A DNA stretch of 64,000 bases from Agelas oroides (Eukaryota > Porifera > Demospongiae > Agelasida > Agelasidae), in NCBI GenBank assembly GCA_949130485.1, contig OX422194.1:5530699-5594698 (forward strand), in the 5' to 3' direction. Shown in pieces: positions 32,346 through 42,319 of the stretch. Made by a program: the position numbers and the translations under genes. The stretch's first letter is position 1; the number at the start of each line of letters is the position of its first letter. A model generated the notes under the pieces. That model was not told the origin of the DNA. It ran no database searches and saw only the letters and a program-made list of their open reading frames with translations.

Positions 32346-33022
32346 TAGAACGGTTCATGGCAGGTGTAAGGTGTATCTAAGATGATTAAATTCATGGTTA
32401 AATTCTTGGCTTATATATAAGGGGGTAGTGTACATTAGGCGGAATTGTGTGCATGGTCTGCTGAAGTTGTTCGTGGTGTAATGGTTAGGACTTAGTGTTA
32501 TGGTTAGGGTTAGGGTCATGCTTATATATCATGCTATTTAGCTATATATCATGATATTTATTATATATCATGCTATTTAGCTATATATCATGATATTTAT
32601 TATATATCATGCTATTTAGCTATATATCATGATATTTATTATATATCATGCTATTTATTATATATCATGCTATTTAGCTATATATCATGATATTTAATAT
32701 ATATCATGATATTATATATATCTTGATATTTAGGCATATATATCTTGATATTTAATATATATCATGATATTTAATATATATCAGTGATGTTTGATAAATA
32801 TCAGTATTTTCTGAATATTTTTACATATGGCGCCCCATAGAAAATGCAGTAAAATTAAAAAGCCGTTTTCTCTAAAACCGCTTGGTTCAAAAGTTAGAAG
32901 CATTAACTTATAAACTTACGGCGACTAAGTCAGCCATTTTCTTCACGTGCAATGTTTCCGTATACCTCTCCGTAACACGTACGTAACGGTAATGTGTGAT
33001 CATGTGAGTTGGAGCATGCGGT

Positions 33023-33347
33023 ATAGAGGGCGTGCATGTGACGTCACCCGATAGGCAAGTTCTGCATATTTCCGCATACTACCATATACGCGCCGCCATT
33101 TTGAGAGGCAATGAATAGGGAAAATGTATGGCGAGGCCTATTCTACGAGCTCGCTTCGAGGTATGGAGCATGCATTTAGCTTCAACTTTATAGTATGCAC
33201 AGAGCTAGTCATGACAGTTAACATACCTGTACAAGAAAGGGATGCTACTTGTACTTAAGTCCCATTAAAAACCGGCAATGTTGCCTATCAAGATGGCGGC
33301 GTAGCAACGGTTGCTATGATGTGATGACGTGTATGCACGCCCTCTAT
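33023..33347. mobile_element. TIR block with ATAGAGGGCGTGCAT ends
   Basis: ATAGAGGGCGTGCAT at 33023 and its complement ATGCACGCCCTCTAT at 33333-33347; next to them GTGACGTCA and TGATGACGT. Inside, GGCAATG and CATTGCC-like and GGCGGC/GCCGCC motifs also pair. A small non-coding element of about 325 bp. Confidence 0.65.
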
Positions 33348-33440
33348 TGTGGTTTTTCCGTCTAACTTAGATGTTTGTGACTGTCTTTTACGAGAGGTTC
33401 AGAAAGGTATGCCCACAGTGTAATACCGTAGATTAGGTCT

Positions 33441-33776
33441 ATGCGTCTGAGAAAGGTATGCCCACAGTGTAATACCGTAGTGCACATGAAGAGGTCAGTT
33501 TGTGACTCTGGCCATGCCTTCACATCAAAGGCATGGAAAGCACGGTGTACTGCTGTTTGGGAGCCTGAGAACGCAATGAAACGTAGAAAAGCCTTACTGT
33601 CTGAGGAAGAGTTAGTGACGAAAGAGAGAGACAAAGTCCGCAAAGCGAGTAAGAGAGCTTCTGAAACACGTGAGCAGATTTTGCACGGGCAAGAACAGAA
33701 CCAAACACATCTAGCTTGCGCCGAGGGTTGTGCACTTCAGTGCTGTTCATTATCATATTATCAGCCTCGCTGCTAA
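33441..33776 (+). CDS. Zinc-ribbon plus STPR-like repeat ORF (transposon-type)
   Basis: A 111-codon ORF. It starts with CPQCNTVVHMKRSVC and SGHAF, a Cys-pair ribbon missing one Cys (a D-S occupies the usual C-x position). A basic region follows: KRRKALLSEEELVTKERDKV and KASKRASETREQIL, like degenerate 23-residue STPR repeats found in animal transposon proteins. It ends by running into the 34-bp array. Just upstream, the first 31 bases of the motif (GAAAGGTATGCCCACAGTG and on) are duplicated at 33400-33431. It is probably an exon or relic of a mobile element protein, not a host gene. Confidence 0.45.
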   Translation: MRLRKVCPQCNTVVHMKRSVCDSGHAFTSKAWKARCTAVWEPENAMKRRKALLSEEELVTKERDKVRKASKRASETREQILHGQEQNQTHLACAEGCALQCCSLSYYQPRC

Positions 33777-34510
33777 GGCACTTGGCAATTATTATCAGCC
33801 TCGCTGCTAAGGCACTTGGCAATTATTATCAGCCTCGCTGCTAAGGCACTTGGCAATTATTATCAGCCTCGCTGCTAAGGCACTTGGCAATTATTATCAG
33901 CCTCGCTGCTAAGGCACTTGGCAATTATTATCAGCCTCGCTGCTAAGGCACTTGGCAATTATTATCAGCCTCGCTGCTAAGGCACTTGGCAATTATTATC
34001 AGCCTCGCTGCTAAGGCACTTGGCAATATTATCAGCCTCGCTGCCAAGGCACTTAGCAATTATTATCAGCCTCGCCGCTAAGGCACTTGCCAATTTTTTT
34101 ATTATCAGGCTCGCGCTAAGGCACTTGGCAATTATTATCAGCCTTGCGCTAAGGCACTTGGCAATTATTATCAGCCTTGCGCTAAGGCACTTGGCAATTA
34201 TTATCAGCCTCGCGCTAGGGCACTTGGCAATTATTATCAGCCACTTGGCAATTATTATCATATTATCAGCCTCGCTGCTAAGGCACTTGGCAATTATTAT
34301 CAGCCTCGCCGCTAAGGCACTTGACAATTATTATCAGCCTCGCCGCTAAGGCACTTGACAATTATTATCAGCCTCGCCGCTAAGACACTTGACAATTATT
34401 ATCAGCCTCGCGCTAAGGCACTTGGCAATTATTATCAGCCTCGCGCTAAGGCACTTGGCAATTATTATCAGCCTCGCGCTAAGGCACTTGGCAATTATTA
34501 TCAACCTCAC
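33755..34510. repeat. 34-bp tandem array, about 22 units
   Basis: The unit is CTCGCTGCTAAGGCACTTGG then CAATTATTATCAGC (34 bp); towards the right it changes to CTCGCCGCTAAGG (34 bp) and then CTCGCGCTAAGG (33 bp). One unit is disrupted by a T-run (34094). The rightmost units equal those of the left array at 30657. Confidence 0.92.
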
Positions 34511-34549
34511 ACGAGGCTGATATTCGTGCAGCGCAGTCAGTTCGCGTTT

Positions 34550-34655
34550 GTATGTATGTATGTATGTATGTATATCTGTATAGTGCACCTACGATTTAGC
34601 CTGATCTAGTACTATATGTGTGTAGTGCACCTAAGATTTAGCCTGATCTAGTACA
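34550..34655. repeat. (TATG)n and a 40-bp tandem duplication
   Basis: TATG repeats at 34550-34575 are followed by two copies of TAGTGCACCTA(C/A)GATTTAG with CCTGATCTAGTAC (34581 and 34623). Confidence 0.8.
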
Positions 34656-34781
34656 CTACCGCTGGGTAAACAATCCCATGTGGTATATCATACCCCCTAC
34701 ACTATGGTCAGGTCTAATTAAGGGAGACCAGACAGAGACTGGAGACAAGACTGAAGAAACACTGGGATACCTAAAAAGGGT

Positions 34782-35220
34782 ATGACAGAGAAGTCAGCTG
34801 TGGTAGAGCATGCATTGGAGAACCACCACCCAATCCATTTGGAGGAGACGGCAGTGCTGAACCATGGCAGAGAACAGAATTTGTTGGTGAACGAGGCCCT
34901 GTACACCCAGATGACACCCTTGAAAGAGCACTTCAACCAAGACAGTGATGCCAACTCTCATGCATTTGGTGTGAGACTCATGCACACATTAAGTATCTAC
35001 TCACACTCCAACGCATGGAAGCCAAAATCTCACACACACATCAAAGTGATTCTCAATGCTAGACCACACCATGTATCCTCAGTAGTGCATGGCTATAAAC
35101 AGCAGTGTTTTGTCATGGACTCACAGCTCTTCACTTTTGCCCTGATGACAACTGGAGCATTCACTCGAAACATTGGCAAAGTTTTTTCCAAACTCAAGTT
35201 GGTAACAAACAATCCTGGAA
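34782..35220 (+). pseudogene. Penelope-like element: GIY-YIG endonuclease C-terminal piece and terminal region
   Basis: The frame starting at 34782 reads EKSAVVEHALENHHPIHLEE then TAVLNHGREQNLLVNEAL and IQMTP-like YTQMTP, the C-terminal signature of the GIY-YIG endonuclease of Penelope-like retroelements (KSA.AEH...H.I.W..T.VL......). The frame decays after about 34950. From 35075 the sequence matches the arms of 24779-25082 and carries CTGATGA (35142-35148) ... GAAAC (35167-35171), the core of hammerhead ribozymes known in these elements. 5' truncated; RT not present. Confidence 0.65.
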
Positions 35221-36386
35221 AAACGGCTGTCCATCACACGTTATGACTGCAGTGAAAGATTGCAAAAGCCAGTTGTTCAGATTCTGGCTGTCAGTGATGT
35301 TTCTCAGACACATTTGCACTTGAAGTCTAACATTTTCCTTTGTAAAACTGCCCAAAAGTTCTAGTCATTGAGGAGACCTTCTGGACACTGTTGTGCTTCA
35401 TTCAAAATAGCCTTATTCTCTGTACCCTCACAGCTGGTGGGGTGCTTGAATAGAGCTCCACACTCACAAGTGGCTTTGGCCTTCTTCTTAGGCAGCTGGA
35501 AATCCATAAAATCAGGTTTACATCCATTCTTGAGACGAAATCCACAACAGCCAGCAGCTACTACTATCAATGCCATCAATAAGCAGCAGTACATCGCACT
35601 GTTGCTTAGAGATGCTTGGCAACTATGTGACATCAATTGTCTTCCATGATACAAGCCAGCTAGACCATGCCTAAGTACTGGCGGGCTTTTGTGATGAATA
35701 CACTCACCAATATTCAATAATCCCTTGGGCTACGCTCTCAGGGTCATTGAATATTGCCATGCCAGTGAGAAATGCCTTCACGACAAGTGTTATCTGAGTT
35801 TGAATTTTGGCCGTATTATTCAAACAAAAATGTATAGGTGAGTTCTTTAGGACTACATCGACATGTCTTGGTGTCCCTGGTGAAGCCTCATGTACATAGT
35901 GAGCACATAATATTCATGGACCACATCTCCCTAAATTGACCTAGATCATGTGTCACTGCACGTTTCTGTGCGGCTACTATTCTAGGGCGGTGTTTATTTC
36001 ATCAGAAAGACCACCGACATCAACGATGGCTGGATAAGGTATATGTACAAATGATACATTGACGACTGTTAGACGCTGTCAGTAACAAGCGCAGCCTCTC
36101 AGTCCTGCTGTTAGCCATATTGTACAACACAAACAGCCCTAGCAGTAGCCCAAAGACCGTTGTCAGAAATTATTCACATACGTGTGCGTGTGCCATGTAT
36201 AATAGCCACGGCTACTATTCAAGGGCGACGTTTATTTTGCTCAGAGCTCCTGATTGTGCTGCTACTATTTGAGGGCAGCATCTATTCGAAGAAATATGAT
36301 ACTACTACTATCGCTAGATTATCTCTTACGTAGTCCCCCAACTTGGACTAGTTGTAATACTATATGCCTTTTGTCGTGTGCTACAG
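35221..36386. other. Rest of intron 1 of receptor gene 2
   Basis: Contains three diverged copies of GCTACTATT(C/T)(A/T)AGGGCGG(C/T)-type plus GTTTATTT modules at about 35969, 36206 and 36259. A 118-codon minus ORF (35361-35717) with a CECGALFKHPTSCEG stretch was not recognised and overlaps no splice-consistent structure. Confidence 0.45.
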
Positions 36387-36725
36387 GTATTGGGCTAACT
36401 CTGAACAATGTGCAGTATACCAACAACAGTGTTGTGAACATCACGGATATTGGAACTGATAGTGCTGCTCTGTTCTGTACAACTACCCGCCCAGGCTGCT
36501 GTTTATCTAACGCTGGACATGAGTGGTACTTTCCTGATGGAAGTTGGATCCAACGTACTGGTACTACATACTTCAGAACTAGGACTTTTCCTGGTTCTGG
36601 TGGTGGAACAGTACGTCTCCACCGTAACCCTGGGGCTACCACAACAGGGGTCTTCCACTGTGACATACCTGATGGCAGTGGAGACCTACAGAGCATCTAT
36701 GTGGGGATATATACTACCACCACAG
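36387..36725 (+). CDS. Receptor gene 2: Ig-like exon 1
   Basis: A 339-bp symmetric 1-1 exon (acceptor TGTGCTACAG, donor GTGAAT). 113 residues start GIGLTLNNVQYTNNS. The Ig-type framework is loose: AALFCTTT as B-strand Cys, HEWYFPDG as core Trp, VFHCDIPDG as F-strand Cys, with an extra CC pair (RPGCCLS) that may form an added disulfide. It is the most N-terminal domain and follows directly on the signal peptide. Confidence 0.8.
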
Positions 36726-36839
36726 GTGAATCCTGTACATTGAAGAGAAACAATTTGCATGGCAAGAGCCTATGATTATGCATACACATTTGTAACTAGT
36801 AATGTTATGAAGTAAAATCGAAAGGGGAAGCACCTCACA

Positions 36840-37156
36840 TACTTTTCACTCAAAGTCAAATGTGCACAGAGTATGTGCAGTTTATATACATGTACATAGT
36901 TTGACTACTGAAGTTTGCATACATCATAATTACTTCAGTAAATTGACTGATTTATGACTGATTACCATCAACAAACTTCTGTATTTATGAGTTCTAGATC
37001 CAAGAACCTATAGCTAGAGCATCATCCCTTCAGTCATTTAAGTCTAGATTGAAAAGAATTTTTTGTATTTGTCAGCCTTGGAGTGATCAAAGGCTTAGTA
37101 GTGCCTTTGATCTCCTTTTGATCTTTCTCTGTTCTCTAACCCCAACCCTAACCCTA

Positions 37157-37193
<37 letters not shown>

Positions 37194-37450
37194 ACAATGC
37201 ATTGTTGGCAAACCTGGACCATAGAGCCTTGTAGTTGACATTTTAGTCCTTTAAGTTTTTGTTTTTGCATTTTTGTATGCTTGTCATCCTGTATCCTACA
37301 ATAGTACTTGTTGTTCTGTTACTGTATTCCTCTTGTTATGTGTGTAATGTATTGTGTGGGGGAAACACACCCAAAGGAGTTTACCTTTGTACAACCCCTT
37401 CCTAGCTATGGGCAAAAATTATTTCAGTTCAGCACAATTTGATGGTATTT
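36840..37450. repeat. LINE 3' tail with telomere-like and poly-C tracts
   Basis: Near 37005-37060 an SLQSFKSRLKRIF-type peptide, typical of the end of LINE reverse transcriptases, is followed by a non-coding tail. It contains CCCCAACCCTAACCCTAAAC (telomere-like) and a run of 34 C (37159-37192). The tail ends near CTAGCTATGGGCAAAAATTA. The LINE family was not determined. Confidence 0.5.
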
Positions 37451-37883
37451 TGAAATAATAAAAAGCTGTGTGCCTTGCATAATCTTTCTAATGTCCCTGA
37501 CCAAAAACTAGTTATTTATTGTCTTTGTATTACCTTATCACCAGGTTCTATAAGGCTGTTTGTTGGAATGATTATGTTGATGTTCTGCCACATGCTTCCG
37601 ACCATACATGAAAAATTAAAGAGGCCAGAAGGTTCAATGTCCATGATGGTGGAAAATGCTAAGCCTGCTTTAAAGGTTACCCTAGTGTCCAACTGCAACT
37701 TACCTTCAATAAGTTGACACTTGGCAATGCAGTACTATAAGTACCCAGTGTTGATTACATTCCAAGGGTAACTCCATACTACAAATATATGTTCAATGAC
37801 CTATTTATACTCCATTTTCATGTCCAATCACTGTTGGTGTGTGTAGTTGAAGGCTACCATCATCAGTTTGTTTACGCTTTCAG

Positions 37884-38174
37884 GTTCTCCCAGTGTAACC
37901 AGTCTGGTTTATGATAATCAGTCCAGGACCCTCACCTGCACCTCCACTGGTGGACCTGCTACCAATGTCACCTGGAGGAGAGATGGGGTTGTGATAACTC
38001 CCAATGCTACCTATCGGCAGACCAAGAGAGTAGTTGATCCTGTTGAGGGTACCTACCAGACAGTGCTCACCATTGACACATCAGTGGGTCAAAGTGACAA
38101 TGTGGGGACATACAACTGCACAGTGGAGAATACCAGGGGAATATCATCAACAACAGTGGTAGTATCTGCCAATG
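37884..38174 (+). CDS. Receptor gene 2: Ig-like exon 2
   Basis: A 291-bp 1-1 exon (acceptor GCTTTCAG, donor GTGAGT). 97 residues with a canonical Ig pattern: LTCTSTGG, NVTWRRDG, then the DNVGTYNCTVEN F-strand signature. Several N-x-S/T sites suggest an extracellular glycosylated domain. Confidence 0.9.
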
Positions 38175-38319
38175 GTGAGTTGATCCAAGAATGCATACAC
38201 ATAGCTGATGAGGTCTGCATGGTATTGACTGAAGACAGATCCTGTGGTTTGACACATTTAGACCTGCTTTTTTACAAGACGATGTGGTTGGCTGTTCACG
38301 CATGTATGTTCATTTACAG

Positions 38320-38604
38320 TGCTGGTGTCTGTCACTGCTGGTGGAAATCCTACTCTTGGACAGCAGTACACTCTGACCTGTAATGTCAGTGTTGCCAGTG
38401 GAGTCACTGGTACCCCCAGTGTGCAGTGGGTGGGACCTGGCAGCTCTGCCCCCATTGTTACTGGTGGAGACTTCACTGTGAGCAGTACATCACCCTACAC
38501 CCTCACCATCAACCCACTGCGCCAGTCCCATGCTGGACAGTACACCTGCCAGGCTACTGTTGGAGGTGACACTGGGACAGCTTCAGTCATGGTGAATATT
38601 CCAG
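38320..38604 (+). CDS. Receptor gene 2: Ig-like exon 3
   Basis: A 285-bp 1-1 exon (acceptor TCATTTACAG, donor GTAACT). 95 residues: YTLTCNVSV, VQWVGPG and SHAGQYTCQATVGG give the B-Cys, C-Trp and F-Cys of an Ig fold. Only 145 bp of intron separate it from the preceding Ig exon. Confidence 0.9.
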
Positions 38605-40089
38605 GTAACTAGTGGATATGCCTGAAATAATGTGTGTGTCAGCAAACCACAAAAATGTCATTGTACTACAGTTAAGGGTGGTGGGAACTAACAACTGTGC
38701 TGATCCAAAAGTATGCATAAAGGTGTTGTTATAAAACAACCTGGGCAATTATTTTGATAACCCCACTGGAAGCCTCAGGTGCACCTGCCTTTACATTGCA
38801 GCAAGGAGGCTGGATTACTGTACACAAGAGGCAGTTCTTTCTCAAAGAACAGTTAGGTGCAGTTTACTTAACTCTGTAAAACTCGGCCTGTGTTCACCGG
38901 AATTTAACTTTAGTTTCTTTTGTGACATCCTTGGGGGGTGGACTTGACCATAACAGAACGTTTTTCGTGAAATACGTGCTGAATTATATGCTGCAAGCCT
39001 GAAGCGCATGCTTCTGTTTATCTTATGATGAAAGCGTTCTGTTATTGAATTCCTCTCATAATAATAGCTCTGTACATGATGTTCCAAGTTAGTAAGTTAC
39101 TCTGTTCAAAAGTTTTATCAACAAAGAGGTCTGGATTGGGCAGCTCTACCGTTCAGTTTGTGGACAAGGTAGACTCATAAACTTGTGTGTGTGTTTAGTA
39201 GTCCATACGAATGCTAAGCTGTAACAAACTGTGTGTTTATAAGCCTTTTATTGCCGAGATACATCCCCCTAGCAACTGGCCACACACATGCCCCCAATTA
39301 GTTCCGACCACCCGGAATGCCATCAATACATGCTGAAACTTTGGTTACCATAAGACATCAGCTGCAGTGTTGCTAAACCAGTGCCATTTAGACAGTCTGC
39401 AAGTGTACATGTGCTGCCATATATGGAAGGAGTTAAAAATGCATAGCACATTCATGCATGAATACGAAAGTATTTTTAGCTTACCGGAATAGTTAATACA
39501 CTGTAGTTCTAATATTGCAAGCATTCCCATCTTTCCTTCGATTTCCACGTGTGGTGCAAGAATGAAAGGCCGCATTTATCATGTTGAAGAGCAAAAACAG
39601 CCACTGTGCGTCAAAGTTATGAACTAAATGTCATTTTGTACACTTAAAAATGTCTGGGACATTCTGTTTTTACACAGCTGCAAGGCAAATGAAGGTAACA
39701 TAGTTTTTGAGTACATACTTTACAGTTTAAAGCTTGTGTCAGCACCTTGGTGCTTTGGTACTGGCTAGCAAAATCTATGGCCAGCCACATGTCATCATTT
39801 TGAAAAAGACTCTATGATGATCACTTCATGCAGAATGAGAATGATATATAAAGCAGAAACATGAAAATATGACAAATTTGGTCAGGTTCCATCAATTTTC
39901 ATTGGAGACACCTCTGCCATCCACCAGGAATGCTAGGAACTGACAAGTTCACACTGTGCACAAGTTCTAAGATCCTTAGTTGCTACTTGTATTATGTGAT
40001 TCACACTGGAAATTTGAACTTGGTTGCTCAAAATTGCTTTTTAGCAAAGATTGAAAGTCTTCATTTCTCATGTTTACATGCCTTCTGCT

Positions 40090-40552
40090 GCTGCTAGAAC
40101 TAGGCTGCAACTGACAGGTGTGCCTGCCAACTGAAGTGCTTGTACATACTTCTGAATTGTTGATGTCCAAGCATTTTCCTAACACCAGTAGTCATCCTCG
40201 TTTCTTCAGTGGGATTGCAGTAACATCATATTCTAATCATTACATTTCACAACTGCAGAAACCTCCTTTTTATACAAGTGTTTATATTTATGAACACTAC
40301 TCTCAGGAAGATCACCCAGCTCACTTTTGAAGTGTCTCCTTGCTGAGGCTGTGTAGAAGCATAGTTTCCGCTATTCGCACAAACCTCCACTGAATGTGCT
40401 CTAGCCTTGCATTTACAGCTGGATTGTTGCAGTTGTCCTTCAAGTACCTCTACCACATATTTGTTGGCCTCAGCTGTAGATTTCTCCCCGATCTTGATCT
40501 CCTCCATGGTTGGTAGAGCTTTAGTCTTCACAAAGTACTGAGGTAGGCTCAT
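40090..40552 (-). pseudogene. Decayed DNA-binding transposase fragment (pogo/jerky-like)
   Basis: The minus frame from 40552 gives MSLPQYFVKTKALPTMEEI, KIGEKSTAEANKYVVEVLEG and a K-rich stretch, the N-terminal pattern of a transposon protein family with an HTH DNA-binding domain. After about 40340 the match continues only in other frames (a GNY...-type end, then HKYKHLYKKEV, KKRG-like and QKYVQALQLAG residues near 40120). Multiple frameshifts and stops make it dead. The family name is a best guess. Confidence 0.45.
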
Positions 40553-41340
40553 GTTGTAGCTTTCTGGCTATAGGTCATACAATCTATTAGCTAGGTATGT
40601 ACTCTCGATCTCTTCATTTAATCTTTAGGCAAGTGCAAAGTATGTGTGTGTGTTGTAAGTATGTAATGGGAGAATAAAGTTAGAGAGAATCACGTGACTC
40701 ATGGTATAACATTACCACCAAATACTCCAAAGGCAAAATATCAGTCTGCCAGCCTAACACCTAGCTGTTTCCTTTGCAATGTAACTCAGCTGGAATGAAA
40801 ATTTTAACAATATAAAGTTTAGTGCTGTGTAAATGATGTAGCCTAGCATAGTGACCACAGTGAAAGTTGTACTCCATTTACATACAAAGCAAACCCTTGC
40901 TGTTGTTGTTTTTTTTTTCAGCAAAACTCACTCTGTCGATCTTCCAAGTTCTAGATGTGATTTCTTGGGAATGTTTGTGATGAATTCTGCACATTGAAAA
41001 ATGCTGTAACAATAGAACATGGACCTTATTGACTAAACATTATCCCATAGTCCACCTACACCTATTTTCATTGCTCGATTCCTATTTTCCAATTGTACCT
41101 CCTTTAGAGTTCATTCTCTATAATGTAACTCCCATATATATAGACTGTGTTTTGTAGGGTACATAGCTCCATAGGCATTTTCCATTCTGTAGCCTAGAAA
41201 TGCCTCCTTGTGTAGCTTTGCATTGTTTACGGTAGTGTGCAGTTACCATGGTAAGCATGCTATCACTAGCTATCACTAGATACACACCAATGCTAGTTAC
41301 CACACACACTGTTACTAAACACACCTGTATTTAAAGCACA

Positions 41341-41480
41341 CTTTGTGTTTGTACCTACCCTTGAAAAAGCTCACCACTGCTGAGTGAAACGTTGGGCCAC
41401 TGAGCAATTTTGTCAAACCATTCAGATACTGTCCACATCAAGATCGCAGTGCTGCAGAGATGACCTCAACAATTGAAACC
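41341..41480. repeat. Penelope/retroelement-type terminal motif
   Basis: CTTGAAAAAGCTCACCACTG then CTGAGTGAAACGTTGG resembles the tail motif (CTGA...GAAACGTT) seen at 25005 and 35142. No coding part nearby. Weak. Confidence 0.3.
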
Positions 41481-42242
41481 AGCTGCAACTGCACCTGAGA
41501 TACGTATTTAAACGGGCATGCATAACGTTACTGAGAAAACTAGCTTGAACTGGCTGTTTGGTGTCTCCTGTACCGTAGTGACACTGTAATCCTGTGACTA
41601 GGGTGCTTCCAAGAGTATCTCTGGGGAAGTAATTGGGGCAGGTTCCTCATTGTAGATATTTCTGGACCGGAGAATCTTTTCAGCTGCAGCCCCTCCCCTC
41701 TAATATTTAGCCCCAGACCTACTCAAACCCAGCTCGTGCCCCTACCTCTGGCTCCCACTGGGACCAGCTACCACTCTCTTCACTGTCACCTATCCCCCTA
41801 CCACTAGCCTAACCCCTTCCTGTAGTACAAGCTCCCTGCGTGACCTTCCCATTTGGTTCCTGTGAGCTGTTTAGCTCTACCCACACCAGTAACACTACCC
41901 AGGACAAGTGGTCATCACCCCCTCCCCTCCCTCAATTATAGTTCCCATATGTCGAGGTGAGGCTGGCATAATTATGCAGCCTGTCCCTCCTTCTAATGTG
42001 TGGGTATCATTGTGTGTAGCAGTGCATGTTAACGCTCCCCCACCCAACACCCCAACTCTCTTGGCAGTATGCACTTGGCAAATTTTGTTCAAATTACTGT
42101 AGCTCCAAACCTAGTACTTCACTCGCCACACCAGATTGCTTTGCAGAAGTTGTTCAAATATTCCTCTCAGGTGCTTCTTAACACAATCATTTGCTCTTTC
42201 AGACCCCACTAAATACTGCTTTAATCTAATCAGAGCAGATAC

Positions 42243-42311
42243 TAGTCTCGTGCCCAGACCCCTTCGGAAGAATCAAGAAATTTTTCCAAAAGGTGTCTGG
42301 GCATGAGACTA
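42243..42311. mobile_element. Foldback MITE, TAGCCTCG family (copy 2, 69 bp)
   Basis: TAGTCTCGTGCCCAGACCCC at the left and GGTGTCTGGGCATGAGACTA at the right make a nearly complete hairpin. AGCAGATAC flanks both sides (42234-42242, 42312-42320), a 9-bp target duplication. This is the smallest member of the family here. Confidence 0.82.
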
Positions 42312-42319
42312 AGCAGATA

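Larger units (their letters stand above)
31017..32839. mobile_element. Long-TIR element with AT-rich subterminal arrays
   Basis: Ends TATGGGGCGCCATATG / CATATGGCGCCCCATA. The arms run over 300 bp: a unique 80-bp part, then arrays of AATATCATGATATATA(G/A)(C/T)TA-type units on the left (31060-31437) and the complement on the right (32518-32770). GAAAAT flanks both sides (31011-31016, 32840-32845), a 6-bp target duplication (7 if an A is shared). The centre has transposase-like coding remains broken by a second insertion. Confidence 0.82.
30637..34545. mobile_element. Composite element with inverted ends and 33/34-bp arrays
   Basis: The left end AACTGACTGCGCTGC (30637) and the following ATCAGCCTC are mirrored at the right end (GAGGCTGATA...GCAGCGCAGTCAGTT, about 34516-34545). 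Directly inside each end lies a tandem array of the same 33/34-bp unit. The interior holds a (TG)n tract, an AT-rich TIR element (31017-32839), a second TIR block (33023-33347) and a zinc-ribbon/STPR-like ORF. Whether these were all moved as one unit is not certain. Confidence 0.5.
27122..36386. other. 9.3-kb intron 1 of receptor gene 2
   Basis: Inferred from phase-1 agreement between the signal exon and the first Ig exon and from the lack of convincing exons between them. It hosts a minisatellite, mariner-type MITE, a tandem-array composite element and a Penelope fragment, listed separately. A missed small exon cannot be excluded. Confidence 0.6.

Noticed and set aside
33755..34510. Regular 34-bp repeats resembling a CRISPR array
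   Set aside because: The units are directly contiguous with no unique spacers, no cas genes occur, and the setting is an animal genome.
35361..35717. A 118-codon minus ORF with a Cys-rich patch
   Set aside because: No recognised family, no repeat or splice context; kept only as a remark under the intron.
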